Virus record (IMG/VR): IMGVR_UViG_3300027965_000203
Span: 1-61,843 of that record
DNA from: a virus
Direction: 5' to 3' (one strand)
Length of the DNA: 61,843 nt
The position numbers and the translations under genes are program-made. The notes beneath the pieces are model-generated. The model saw only the letters and a program-made list of their open reading frames with translations. It was not told where the DNA came from and did not search any database. Shown one piece after another: positions 22,980 to 31,930 of the stretch (position 1 is its first letter; every line of letters starts with the position of its first letter).

Positions 22980-23819
22980 ATGGCAGAAGAGCCGTTGGTC
23001 CCTGAGGTGACACATGCTCCGGAGCCGCCCGTCGAGCCGGCGGTGACACCGCCTGCACCGGTCGCCGCCGACCCGCCTGCGCCCGCGCCCGAACCGCCTG
23101 CGCCGCCCGCGGCGGTCGATCCGGCCGCGCCGCGCGAGCACGGCAACAAGGGCCGCCAGCCCTGGTATCTCACCCGCATCAGCGAGGCCGAGCACGCCAA
23201 GCGGCAGGCGAACGAGGCGCGCGAGGCGGAGAAGCGCCGCGCCGATGCGGCGGAGGAAATGCTCGCCCGCCTGCAGCGCGGCGAGCAGCCGACCGGGACG
23301 CAGCCGCCGGCCCCGCAGCGCCAGCCCGGCCAGTCGCAAGAGGAATTCCAGCGCGAGGTGAAGGCGGAGGCGCAGCGCCAGCGCATCTTCGAGGACACGG
23401 TCGCGGTGCGCGATGCCGGCCTGGAGAAATTCCCCGACTTCAACGAAACGCTCAATGTCCTCACCGCGATCGGGCTCACCCGCGACGACGTCGTCGCGGA
23501 CCTGATCGCGGTCGACAAGGCCAATGCGCACGCGATCCTCGACAAGCTCGCCAAGGATCAGGACAAGGCGGCCGCGATCGCGGCCATGAGCCCGGCGCGC
23601 CGAATCGCCGAATTCACGAGGATGTCGATGGCCGAGACCGAGAAGCCTGCGCCGCAGCCCGCACCCGCACCGAAGCCTGCCGCACCCAGCAAAGCGCCGC
23701 CGCCGCCGCCCAAGCTCGCGCCGGTCGCGGAGCGCCCGGAAGGCGAGGACTTCAGCGACGATCGCTCCGACGAGGAATGGTCGGCGGCATGGGATCGCAA
23801 GTTCCTGAAGCGCGCCTGA
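22980..23819 (+). CDS. Scaffolding-like protein
   Basis: A 279-residue protein placed directly before the coat gene. It has a long proline/alanine/glutamate-rich N-terminus, a charged coiled-coil centre (AEHAKRQANEAREAEKRRAD, then AAEEMLARLQ), a second proline-rich stretch, and an acidic-basic end (DDRSDEEWSAAWDRKFLKRA). This is the composition and position of P22-type scaffolding proteins, whose C-terminal basic helix binds coat. Sequence similarity is weak, so the call rests on context. Confidence 0.75.
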   Translation: MAEEPLVPEVTHAPEPPVEPAVTPPAPVAADPPAPAPEPPAPPAAVDPAAPREHGNKGRQPWYLTRISEAEHAKRQANEAREAEKRRADAAEEMLARLQRGEQPTGTQPPAPQRQPGQSQEEFQREVKAEAQRQRIFEDTVAVRDAGLEKFPDFNETLNVLTAIGLTRDDVVADLIAVDKANAHAILDKLAKDQDKAAAIAAMSPARRIAEFTRMSMAETEKPAPQPAPAPKPAAPSKAPPPPPKLAPVAERPEGEDFSDDRSDEEWSAAWDRKFLKRA

Positions 23820-24074
23820 TCGTCTCGATTTCCTGATCTTCACATTTTGATTTCGTCCCGGCGCAAGCCGGTGGCGGCATTAGCCGCATCACGTATCCGC
23901 AGCTCGTGACTGCGTCGACTGGCAAAGCGCCCCGCCCGGAACGGTCACCCGGTGGCGATCGCCTGATCGCATCCCGCCTCTCTCGGCCTCGGGACCCGAG
24001 CGAACCCGCGACTTCGGTCGCCTCCCCAAAATTCAGCGCCCTTCGAGGTGGCGCGAACCTGACGGGTCCCTCCT

Positions 24075-25325
24075 ATGGGCAATTCGCTTCTCACCCCGAG
24101 CATGATCACGCGCTATGCGATCAAGCTCTTCCTCAATACGAACTACTTCATCCAGAACATCTCGCGCCAGTACGACAACCAATTCGGTGAGGAAGGCGCG
24201 AAGATCGGCGCGCAGCTGCGCATTCGCCTGCCCAACGACTACACCGTCACCGACGGCCCGGGCATCGCGCTGCAGGACACTTCCGAGCAGCAGGTGGTGC
24301 TGACCGTCGCGACGCAGCGCCATGTCGACGTCGCCTTCACGACCGCCGAGCGCACCCTCTCCCTCGACGACTACGCCGAGCGCATCATGCTCCCGCGCGT
24401 CAACGTGCTCACCGGCAACGTCGCGCAGACCATCATGCTGGGCTCCGAAGGCGGCGTGTGCAACGCGACCGCGAATGTGGACGCCAACAACAACATCCTC
24501 GCCGTGACCGAGACGCCGTTCGTGATCGGTGGCGCGGTGCTCGACGACAACTCGGCGCCGATGATGCCGGGCCGCAAGGTCGTCAACGACCCCCACACCG
24601 ACGCCAAGACCATGGTCGCGCTGCGCGGGCTGCTCAATCCCGTGACCGAGATCAGCGCCCAGTTCCGCTCCGGCGGGATGCGCAACGGTCTCGGCTTCGA
24701 GAAGTGGTTCCGCGACCAGACCGTGATCAAGCACACCACGGGCTCGCTGGTGAACGGCACCGTGAACGGCGCCGGCCAGACCGGCACGCTTCTCAACGTC
24801 AACGCGCTCGGCGGCACCATCAACCAGGGCGACGTCTTCTCGATCGCCGGCGTCTTCGCCGTCAACCGCGTCACCAAGGCCTCGACCGGGCAGCTGCGCC
24901 AGTTCGTGGCCACGGCCAACGTCGCCGCGAACGCGACGCAGATCCCGATCTATCCGGCGCTGATCCCGCCGGCGTCCGCCGTGCCCTACGCCTCGCTGCC
25001 ATACACCCCGCAGCAGTACCAGACCGTGACGGCGAGCCCGGCGAACAATGCGACCATCACGCCGTTCGCCAACGCGAGCGTGACCTATCGCAAGTCGATC
25101 GCGTATGCGCCCGACGCGATCACCATGGTGGTCGCCCCGCTGTGGATGCCGCCCGGCGGCCGCGGCGTCATCGAGGCGACGCGCCATACCATGGACAACG
25201 TCTCGATGCGCTCGCTCGTCTGCTACGAGCCCGGCACCGATCAGCCGGTCGACCGGCTCGATGTCCTCTTCGGCTACTACTACGTCCGCCCGGAATGGGC
25301 GAACCAGGTCTGCGACAGCCTGTAA
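24075..25325 (+). CDS. Major capsid protein, P22 coat type
   Basis: A 416-residue coat protein matching P22 gp5 in length and layout. The N-terminal SLLTPSMITRYAIKLFLN is the N-arm, the spine-helix region follows, and the middle (about 220-340) would contain the I-domain. The end KSIAYAPDAITMVVAPLWMP and RSLVCYEPGTDQPVDRLDVL is typical of the P22_CoatProtein family. Its neighbours are a scaffold-like gene and a gp4-like gene. The 255 bases before it (23820-24074) show no gene. Confidence 0.9.
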   Translation: MGNSLLTPSMITRYAIKLFLNTNYFIQNISRQYDNQFGEEGAKIGAQLRIRLPNDYTVTDGPGIALQDTSEQQVVLTVATQRHVDVAFTTAERTLSLDDYAERIMLPRVNVLTGNVAQTIMLGSEGGVCNATANVDANNNILAVTETPFVIGGAVLDDNSAPMMPGRKVVNDPHTDAKTMVALRGLLNPVTEISAQFRSGGMRNGLGFEKWFRDQTVIKHTTGSLVNGTVNGAGQTGTLLNVNALGGTINQGDVFSIAGVFAVNRVTKASTGQLRQFVATANVAANATQIPIYPALIPPASAVPYASLPYTPQQYQTVTASPANNATITPFANASVTYRKSIAYAPDAITMVVAPLWMPPGGRGVIEATRHTMDNVSMRSLVCYEPGTDQPVDRLDVLFGYYYVRPEWANQVCDSL

Positions 25326-25413
25326 GCGGCTGACGCCTGACGCAATCGCGGCGGCGCCCGCACCAGCGCCGCCGCGACCCGCCGAAATCTAGAAAAAATC
25401 TAGGAGCCTGCCC

Positions 25414-25968
25414 ATGTCGCTTTTCCGCGACCCGCTCACCCATCACCTCATCGGAATTGAGCAAGCGCCTGCGCAGGCGTCCAAAACCGACGTCGAATTC
25501 CCGAAATGGGTGGTTCCGCACCCGAGCCATGTGGTCGACACGAGCGGCCACATCTCGGTTGCCGATTTCGCCCACCATATCGATCGAGCCGGCAAGGTGA
25601 CCGTGCTGGTCAAGGATGCCGGCGAGGAAGCCGAGGCCTTGGCAGAGAAGTCCGACAAGCCGCGGCTGCGCGTCGTGCCCGATGCGCCGGAGGATGTCTC
25701 GGCCGGCAAGCCGCTCTCGCCGCTCTGGCCCGCACCCGCGACCGAGCCGGCCGAGATCGACCCGATCGAGGCCAATCACGCGGCGGCGCTCAAGAATGTC
25801 GAGCAGTTCGTCACCGATCAGCACCAGCACGATCGCCATGCGGCGCCCGCGCTGGTCGCGGCGACCGGTGCGCTGCCGAACCCCGACGGCAAGGTGCTGG
25901 CGATTAATCCCGAGACGCCGCCAGCTCCGGAGCCGACCGGCGCCGAGGACGACGACATTTTCTACTGA
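25414..25968 (+). CDS. Hypothetical head protein, 184 residues
   Basis: Begins with a folded-looking segment (MSLFRDPLTHHLIGIEQAPA, then VEFPKWVVPHPSHVVDT) followed by an acidic, proline-rich region and the end GAEDDDIFY. The ribosome site TAGGAG overlaps a doubled AAATCTAG motif. Expression with the coat gene suggests an abundant structural or decoration protein, but no family is recognised. Confidence 0.6.
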   Translation: MSLFRDPLTHHLIGIEQAPAQASKTDVEFPKWVVPHPSHVVDTSGHISVADFAHHIDRAGKVTVLVKDAGEEAEALAEKSDKPRLRVVPDAPEDVSAGKPLSPLWPAPATEPAEIDPIEANHAAALKNVEQFVTDQHQHDRHAAPALVAATGALPNPDGKVLAINPETPPAPEPTGAEDDDIFY

Positions 25969-26012
25969 GCGCGCTCGCGCGCGCCTTCCGACACCAACGC
26001 CACGGAGCACCC

Positions 26013-26750
26013 ATGACCATCGAATATCTCGATCCCGAGATCGCCAATGAGGGCCAGCGCGCCGACATGATGCCGGGCGTGGTCGACGACGACGGCGCCT
26101 TCCAGCCGATGGTGGAGAAGCCGCATATCCCGACCTATGAGGGTATCAAGTCGATCAAGCACCTCTTCCCGCAGTTCTCCAACGTGCCCTATCGGCACAA
26201 GGCGTTCCCGGCGATCTTCTATCACGCGACCGAGAAGCCGCGCCTGGTGCGCACGCCGGAGGCCGCGGCCGCGCTCGGCGTCACCTGGAACAAGGGCGAG
26301 CATCGCTTCGACTGCGCCGGCGAATGGAAGGCAAAGCCGGTCGTTGCGCCCAAGCCCGCGCATGACGGCCCGGGCAAGAGCCTGATGGAGGCGCAGCAGA
26401 CGCGCGCGCAGGGCCAGTCCGAGCTGATCGGCGCCGTCGTCGCCGCCGTGATCGCGCAGATGAAGAACGCGCCGGCCGCCGCACCAACCGCGGCCGCGCA
26501 AATCGCAGCCGATCCGGACTATGCGGAATTCCTTGCCTTCAAGGCGTGGAAGAACGGCGAGCGCGCCCCAATTGCAGCTGCGACCATGGACGTCGCGCCG
26601 GCGGTGCAGCTCGCATCCGACAACCCGAACAAGCTCACCGAGGCGGAAGAGCGCGAGGTCCTGCTCGAGGCCGCAGCCGAGCGCGACATTCCGGTTGACG
26701 ATGCGTGGAGCCTCGATCGCATCAAGGAAGCGCTCGACGAAGTGGCGTGA
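26013..26750 (+). CDS. Hypothetical head protein, 245 residues
   Basis: The N-terminus FNVPYRHKAFPAIFYH (approx.) and TEKPRLVRTPEAAAALGVTW resemble a short conserved phage segment, followed by an alanine-rich linker and a C-terminal helical region with AEEREVLLEAAAERDIPVDD, then AWSLDRIKEALDEVA. That last segment looks like a small SAP- or HeH-type helical domain. It lies between coat and the gp4-like gene. Function unknown. Confidence 0.6.
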   Translation: MTIEYLDPEIANEGQRADMMPGVVDDDGAFQPMVEKPHIPTYEGIKSIKHLFPQFSNVPYRHKAFPAIFYHATEKPRLVRTPEAAAALGVTWNKGEHRFDCAGEWKAKPVVAPKPAHDGPGKSLMEAQQTRAQGQSELIGAVVAAVIAQMKNAPAAAPTAAAQIAADPDYAEFLAFKAWKNGERAPIAAATMDVAPAVQLASDNPNKLTEAEEREVLLEAAAERDIPVDDAWSLDRIKEALDEVA

Positions 26751-26782
26751 TCGCCACGCGCCTTTGAGATCGGACCGGCACC

Positions 26783-27541
26783 ATGGCCATCAACGCCCAA
26801 GCGCTGCCGGTCCCGACCGTGCAGGACATCATCACCGATGCCCTGATCGACGCCGGCGTCGAGGGCGTCGACGAAATGATCGAGCAGCCGGTCCTCAACC
26901 GGTCGTTCAAACAGGCGAATTACCTGCTCGCCGAATGGCAGGTGCAGCGTTACATGGTCTACCACCTGGTGGACTATGCCTTCGTGTCGACGGGCGCGCA
27001 GAGCTATACGGTCGGCGTCGGCGGGAATTTCAACGTCAATCCGCGCCCGGATCGCCTGGAAAGCGCGTTTCTGCGCCAGCTGCAGCCGAGCGGCGGGGCA
27101 GGAAGCCAGGTCGATTACCCGCTGGAGATCCTGCCCGCGCGCGAGGACTACAACCGCATCGTGCTGAAGACGCTCGGCACCTTCGCCAACAGCATCTTCT
27201 ATGACAGCGGCTGGCCGAACGGCCTGCTCTATCCCTGGCCGATCCCGCAGGCGTCGATCTACGAGATACATGCGACGTTCAAGGAGACGCTGCCGCAATT
27301 CGTGAACTTGCAGGACAAGGTCAACCTGCCGCCGCTCTATCACGCGGCCCTGCAATGGAACCTGGCCGAGCGCTACCGGGCGACCAACCAGCTCCCCGAG
27401 GATCCCAAGATCAGCTCGGTCGCCAAGCGCACGCGCAACGCGATCCGATTGGGCAATGTGCAGGTGCCGCTGCTCACCATGCCGCGGGCGCTCCGCCGGC
27501 AAGGCAATGCCGCCTACAACTACAAATCCGACACGCCATAG
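26783..27541 (+). CDS. P22 gp4-like portal-ring adaptor
   Basis: A 252-residue protein. QDIITDALIDAGVEGVDEMI, then LNRSFKQANYLLAEWQVQRY, matches the opening of gp4-type head-completion proteins (a helix pair, then NxMLAxW). The later LPPLYHAALQWNLAERYRAT segment is also typical. In P22, gp4 binds below the portal after packaging, closes the head and prepares tail attachment. Order portal, scaffold, coat, gp4, gp10 agrees with P22. Confidence 0.85.
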   Translation: MAINAQALPVPTVQDIITDALIDAGVEGVDEMIEQPVLNRSFKQANYLLAEWQVQRYMVYHLVDYAFVSTGAQSYTVGVGGNFNVNPRPDRLESAFLRQLQPSGGAGSQVDYPLEILPAREDYNRIVLKTLGTFANSIFYDSGWPNGLLYPWPIPQASIYEIHATFKETLPQFVNLQDKVNLPPLYHAALQWNLAERYRATNQLPEDPKISSVAKRTRNAIRLGNVQVPLLTMPRALRRQGNAAYNYKSDTP

Positions 27542-27550
27542 GAGAGAGAG

Positions 27551-28042
27551 ATGAAGCTTCTTCGCGCCGCCCGCGCCGCGGGCGCGGCCTTTGCGCTCGT
27601 GCTCGTCGGCATGATCGCTCACGCCTCGGTCGGCACGCAGCCGGGCAGCGGTATGGGCCTGGTCGACGGCGTGTGGCTCAACGGCCTCGCCGGCGGCCAG
27701 AACTATGCCTACCAGTACGGCATCACGGCGCATGCCGGCGGCACGCAGGCCGCTTGTCTCTCGATCACGCCCGGCGCCTACCTCTACGAGGTCGACACGG
27801 TCGCGAGCGGCAATGACAGCATCTGCATCCCCTACGCGCAGGCCGGCATGAACTTCAGCCTGCGCAATGCCGGCGCCAGCACGCTCGCGATCTACGCGCA
27901 GGCAGGCACCAACCTGGTCACCGGCTCGACCGATCAGATCAACGGCTCGAGCAATTCGACCTCGTACACGCTCTCGACACAGAACAGCGTCGAATGTTTC
28001 GTGGCGAAGCCCGGGTCGTGGTCCTGCGTCCACGGTAACTGA
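27551..28042 (+). CDS. Secreted beta-rich protein in the head-tail module
   Basis: A 163-residue protein with ribosome site GGAGAGAG and a clear signal peptide (MKLLRAARAAGAAFALVLVG followed by MIAHAS). The mature part is beta-rich with four cysteines in pairs (ACLSIT, DSICIP, ECFVAK, SWSCVHG). It shows the same style as the proteins at 16724 and 17436. Its location between two head-closure genes suggests virion association, yet its signal peptide suggests export. Confidence 0.65.
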   Translation: MKLLRAARAAGAAFALVLVGMIAHASVGTQPGSGMGLVDGVWLNGLAGGQNYAYQYGITAHAGGTQAACLSITPGAYLYEVDTVASGNDSICIPYAQAGMNFSLRNAGASTLAIYAQAGTNLVTGSTDQINGSSNSTSYTLSTQNSVECFVAKPGSWSCVHGN

Positions 28043-28051
28043 CGCCTCGAC

Positions 28052-28246
28052 ATGCGCCGCACGCTCTTCGGCTGGCAGGTCCCGGGCGGATATTGCCTCT
28101 CCAAGGTCCCGCCCGACCTGCCGCAGCTGCCGCGCGATGTCCATCCAACGATCGATGCGGCCGAGGGCGCGGCGATGAAGCGTAAAGCCGTCGTCGTCTG
28201 GTGCGGGCCGGCGCTCGCCGAGAAAGCCCGGCTCGAGGCCGCGTAA
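28052..28246 (+). CDS. Hypothetical protein, 64 residues
   Basis: A short protein beginning MRRTLFGWQVPGGYCLSKVP and ending in a helix (CGPALAEKARLEAA). It lies nine bases after the previous gene and three before the gp10-like gene. No family is recognised; coding is supported by tight packing. Confidence 0.5.
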   Translation: MRRTLFGWQVPGGYCLSKVPPDLPQLPRDVHPTIDAAEGAAMKRKAVVVWCGPALAEKARLEAA

Positions 28247-28249
28247 GCC

Positions 28250-29791
28250 ATGGTCGGCATCCCCCTTACCAGCGGCGCCTATTCGGCGCAGGGCTACATT
28301 GCCAATGCCCAGCGCTGCGTGAACCTCTATCCGGAGCGCAACCCGCCGGAGACGAAGCCGGTCACGCCGTTCACGCTCTATCCGCGCCCAGGCCTGCGCT
28401 CGCTCGCGCTGTGCCCGGCGCCGGGGCCTGGCCGCTGCCTCTATCGCTCGACCCGTGGCGGATACGACCCCAACGGCGATCTCTTCGCCGTCGTCGGCGT
28501 CAACGTCTACGCGATCGATCCGGACTGGAACTTCCATCTGCTGGGGCAGATGCGAAATCCGCTGCGCACGCCGGTATCCATGGCGGATAACGGCACGGCC
28601 ATCATCGTGGTCGACGGCAGCACCTCGGGAAACCAGATCGTGATTGCGGCCGCGGGTGCTGCCTATTCGGCGGCATCATTCACCGAGATCGGCGATCCGA
28701 ACTTCCTCGGCTCGACGCGCGCCGACTTCCTCGACACGTTCATTCTGCTCAACAAGCCCGGCACCAACCAGTGGTACTGCACGCTGCAGGGCCAGATCGC
28801 CTTCAACGGGCTCTATGTCGGGGTCAAGACGGCGTGGCCCGACAACATTCTCTGTGTGGTCGCGATCGAGCGCGAAGCCTGGGTGTTCGGCTCGCAGAAG
28901 AACGAGCCCTGGTACAACGCCGGCGCCGTGCCGTTCCCGTTCCAGCTCCTGCCCGGCGTCATCATCGAGCAAGGCTGCGTCGCCGCCTATTCGCCAGCGA
29001 AGATGGATACCAACGTCTTCTGGCTCTCGCAGAGCCCGGAAGGCGCCCGCATGGTGATGCGCGGCAACAACCAGAACGTCGCGCAGCGCATCTCGACGCA
29101 TGCGATCGAGGCCGAGTTCAAGAAATATGCCCGCGTCGATGACGCGATCGGCTCGGTCTACCAGATCGCCGGACACTCGTTTTACAAGCTGCATTTCCCG
29201 ACCGCCGATAAGACCTGGGGCTTCGACCAGGCGACCGAGCAGTGGCACGAGGACGCCTGGATCGACAACAATGGCGTCCTGCATCGCGCCCGCAACACGT
29301 TCATGGCCTATGCCTACGGCAAGAACGTCGGGCTCGATTGGGCGACGGGACAGCTCTACGAGGTGACGGCGGACGCGTTGACCGATGCCGGCCAGCCGAT
29401 CCCGTGGATCAGGTCGTTCCCGCACGCGCTCGAGGAACTCAAGCAGGTGAGCCATGCGGCGTTCGTCGCCGATGTGCAGACTGGCACCGATCCGGGCACG
29501 GGCGAGGTCGTGCAGTTTCGCACGCCTTGGAACGCGGGCTTCAGCCAGGGGTTTGGCCCGCTGACGCAGGTCGCGTCGCCCGTCGTCTACATGCGCATGT
29601 CGCGCGATGGCGGCAACACATTCGGCAATGCCCGCGCCAAGGGCCGGCTGAGCGCCGGCCGATATCGCTCGCTCCTGCGCTGGCGCAACAATGGGATCGC
29701 GCGCGACGCGGTGTTCGAGCTTTCGTCCACCGCCGAAATGTCGAATGCGCTCAACGGCGCTTTCATCGATCCCGTGGTCGGGAACGCATAG
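28250..29791 (+). CDS. P22 gp10-like packaged-DNA stabilisation protein
   Basis: A 513-residue protein of the Phage_stabilise type, forming the hub between gp4 and the tail needle or fibres. The opening SGAYSAQGYIANAQRCVNLY followed by PER is the family signature. Beta-propeller-like repeats follow, with EREAWVFGSQKNEPWYNAG and YSPAKMDTNVFWLSQSPEG. Length is close to P22 gp10 (472). It directly follows the gp4 region, as in P22. Confidence 0.9.
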   Translation: MVGIPLTSGAYSAQGYIANAQRCVNLYPERNPPETKPVTPFTLYPRPGLRSLALCPAPGPGRCLYRSTRGGYDPNGDLFAVVGVNVYAIDPDWNFHLLGQMRNPLRTPVSMADNGTAIIVVDGSTSGNQIVIAAAGAAYSAASFTEIGDPNFLGSTRADFLDTFILLNKPGTNQWYCTLQGQIAFNGLYVGVKTAWPDNILCVVAIEREAWVFGSQKNEPWYNAGAVPFPFQLLPGVIIEQGCVAAYSPAKMDTNVFWLSQSPEGARMVMRGNNQNVAQRISTHAIEAEFKKYARVDDAIGSVYQIAGHSFYKLHFPTADKTWGFDQATEQWHEDAWIDNNGVLHRARNTFMAYAYGKNVGLDWATGQLYEVTADALTDAGQPIPWIRSFPHALEELKQVSHAAFVADVQTGTDPGTGEVVQFRTPWNAGFSQGFGPLTQVASPVVYMRMSRDGGNTFGNARAKGRLSAGRYRSLLRWRNNGIARDAVFELSSTAEMSNALNGAFIDPVVGNA

Positions 29792-30229
29792 ATGGGTTTC
29801 CCCGGCCTGCAGGCGTTTCAGCAGAATTTCCCGGCGCCGCAGACGTCGATCATCGGGCCGAATGGCACGTTCACGACGGACGGCCGCTATCTCCTGCTGG
29901 CGCTGTGGAACAGGACCGGCGGCGCATCGGGCGCGCCTTCGGTCGGCGTCGGACTTGTGGTGCAGGCAGGCACGTCGTTTCCGATCGTCAATGATTGGAG
30001 CGAGTTCGACACGGTGCCCAACGGCGGTTCGGTGATCATTCCTGGGCTCAAGGTCGGCGCGAGTGCCGTGATCTTCAACGGCGGCGCCAACGCGCTTTCG
30101 GTGCTGCCGCAGCCCGGATCGCGGATCGACGCACTCGCGGTCGGCGCCGGCTACCCGCTCGCTGCCGGCAAGACCCAGATATTCAGCGCCTGGTCGCCCA
30201 CCCAACTGCGCTCGCTGCAGCTCGGATGA
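29792..30229 (+). CDS. Hypothetical tail/adhesion protein, 145 residues
   Basis: Starts immediately after the gp10-like stop. A beta-sandwich-like sequence (SIIGPNGTFTTDGRYLLLAL, then SVIIPGLKVGASAVIFNGGA) without charged helices suggests a structural domain. It occupies the slot that gp26 (tail needle) takes in P22, but has no coiled coil, so it is not a needle homologue by sequence. Confidence 0.6.
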   Translation: MGFPGLQAFQQNFPAPQTSIIGPNGTFTTDGRYLLLALWNRTGGASGAPSVGVGLVVQAGTSFPIVNDWSEFDTVPNGGSVIIPGLKVGASAVIFNGGANALSVLPQPGSRIDALAVGAGYPLAAGKTQIFSAWSPTQLRSLQLG

Positions 30230-30696
30230 TCGAGATGGACGAGACCGCCGCCGCCCCGCAGCTCACGCCGCCGGAAGCGCTCACCGCGCGCGATGCGGTC
30301 GCGGCCTTCGAGGCGCAATTGCGCGGCTATCCGCAGCTCACGCTCACGGTCCGCCATTGGTTTGCGCCCGGCATCTATGCGCGTGAACTCATGATCCCGG
30401 CCGGGACGCTGCTGACCGGCAAAATCCACAAAGCTGCGCACCTTTGCATCATGTCGGCCGGCGACATGGAGGTGCTGACCGAGGGCGGAATCGTCCGGGT
30501 CAAGGCGCCGTTCACGCTCGTCTCTCCGCCCGGCACCAAGCGCATCGCGCTCGCCCATGCCGATACGGTGTGGACCACGATCCATCCGAGCACCGAGACC
30601 GACCTCGACAAACTCGAGGCGGAGCTCATCGCCGAGTCGGAAGACGATTATCAGGCCTTCCTTCTGGCCCAGCAGGCACCAAAATGTCTTTCGTAG
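30226..30696 (+). CDS. Cupin-like phage protein
   Basis: A 156-residue protein. The centre reads VRHWFAPGIYARELMIPAGT, LLTGKIHKAAHLCIMSAGDM and EVLTEGGIVRVKAPFTLVSP, then PGTKRIALAHADTVWTTIHP, a double-stranded beta-helix (cupin) with H residues in IHKAAH and W-TTIH positions. Related proteins occur in many podovirus genomes. A structural role or small-molecule binding are both possible. Its start overlaps the previous stop by four bases, and its end overlaps the next gene. Confidence 0.7.
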   Translation: MIEMDETAAAPQLTPPEALTARDAVAAFEAQLRGYPQLTLTVRHWFAPGIYARELMIPAGTLLTGKIHKAAHLCIMSAGDMEVLTEGGIVRVKAPFTLVSPPGTKRIALAHADTVWTTIHPSTETDLDKLEAELIAESEDDYQAFLLAQQAPKCLS

Positions 30697-31394
30697 CGGT
30701 CGCCATCGCGGGATCCGCCGCCGCCGGGCTCGGTGGCGCCTATCTGACGTCGCAGGCTGCAAAAAACGCATCCAATGCACAGGTACAGCAGGGCGAGGCG
30801 GCGCTCGCGCAGCAGAACGCGTTGTTTCAGCAGGGCGTCGGCATGGTGCAGCCCTATATCGACCGCGGCAACACAGCTGGCGCGACGCTCTCGAGCCTGC
30901 TCACGCCGGGCCCGAACCAGACGGCGACGCTCTCGCAGATCCCGGGCTTCACCTTCGCCCAGGACTGGGGGCAGAAGGCGGTGCAGAACATCGGCACCGT
31001 CAATGGGCTCGGCGGCAATACGCTGACCGCGGGCGCGAACTTCGCGACCGGGCAGGCACAGCAGGGCTTCGGCACGCTGGCGCAGCTCCTGCTCGGGCTC
31101 ACCCAGACCGGCGGCAATGCGGCATCGAGCGCCTTCGGCAACGCGACGCAGACCGGCGCCAACATGGCGAGCACGCTCACCGGCATCGGCAACGCGCAGG
31201 CCGCAGGCACGCTCGGATCGGCGAATGCGCTCGCCGGCGGGCTCACGAACGCCGGCAATGCCGGCCTCAATGGGCTCTTGTTGAGCAAGCTCTTGCCGGG
31301 CGGGAATGCCAACCCTAACCCGGGCATCTATTCCGGCGGCGCCGGCGAGGGCAACACGCTCAGCACGTATAGCAATGGCGTGGTTGGACCATGA
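30684..31394 (+). CDS. Ejection protein, P22 gp7-like
   Basis: A 236-residue protein with a hydrophobic small-residue N-terminus (VAVAIAGSAAAGLGGAYLTS) followed by alanine/glutamine-rich helices (QVQQGEAALAQQNALFQQGV) and many GNA repeats. These features and its place first among three or four genes after the head-closure proteins match P22 gp7, which enters the host envelope during DNA ejection. No strong sequence signature exists, so the call is contextual. Confidence 0.7.
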   Translation: MSFVAVAIAGSAAAGLGGAYLTSQAAKNASNAQVQQGEAALAQQNALFQQGVGMVQPYIDRGNTAGATLSSLLTPGPNQTATLSQIPGFTFAQDWGQKAVQNIGTVNGLGGNTLTAGANFATGQAQQGFGTLAQLLLGLTQTGGNAASSAFGNATQTGANMASTLTGIGNAQAAGTLGSANALAGGLTNAGNAGLNGLLLSKLLPGGNANPNPGIYSGGAGEGNTLSTYSNGVVGP

Positions 31395-31930
31395 ACCCGC
31401 TCCAGACCTCGGGCCCGCCGGCCGCGCCACTGCCGAATGCGCCACTCGCGCCCTCGCCCGGCGCATCCCCGCAGGCGACCTCCGCGCCCGCGCCAGGCGC
31501 TACGGCCCCCGCCGCGATGCCGCCGCCGCCCACGCACGCCCAGACGGTCGCGACGCTGCGCCATCTCCACATGGTCAACGCCGCCTTCGCGCCGATCCTC
31601 CAGGACCGCGATCTCGGCAAGACCGACCAGAAATCCTCCATCATCGACGCCGTGGTCCATCTCGTTGCCGAGCGCGTCGTGCCGCAGGCCTCCGCCGTCA
31701 TGCTTCTCAGCCAAGTACCGACCGACCCGCTCGAGCAGCGCAAATGGCTGCAGAATTTCTATGACGGCAATGAGCGCGCGGCCGTGACCGTGCTTGAGCA
31801 CCACGCCGCCGGCGGACCGCAGACGCTCGACTGGCAGGCTGATCAGGCAAGCTTCACGCCCTATGACCGCAACGCTCACATGAAGACGATGGATGGCGTC
31901 GTGGCGAATTACCGAGGCCGCCGTGGCTGA
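31391..31930 (+). CDS. Hypothetical ejection-region protein, 179 residues
   Basis: A proline/alanine-rich disordered N-terminus (about 50 residues) leads to a helical domain (HAQTVATLRHLHMVNAAFAP, then EQRKWLQNFYDGNERAAVTV). Four-base overlap with the previous gene. Could be an ejection helper or virion protein; no family recognised. Confidence 0.6.
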   Translation: MNPLQTSGPPAAPLPNAPLAPSPGASPQATSAPAPGATAPAAMPPPPTHAQTVATLRHLHMVNAAFAPILQDRDLGKTDQKSSIIDAVVHLVAERVVPQASAVMLLSQVPTDPLEQRKWLQNFYDGNERAAVTVLEHHAAGGPQTLDWQADQASFTPYDRNAHMKTMDGVVANYRGRRG

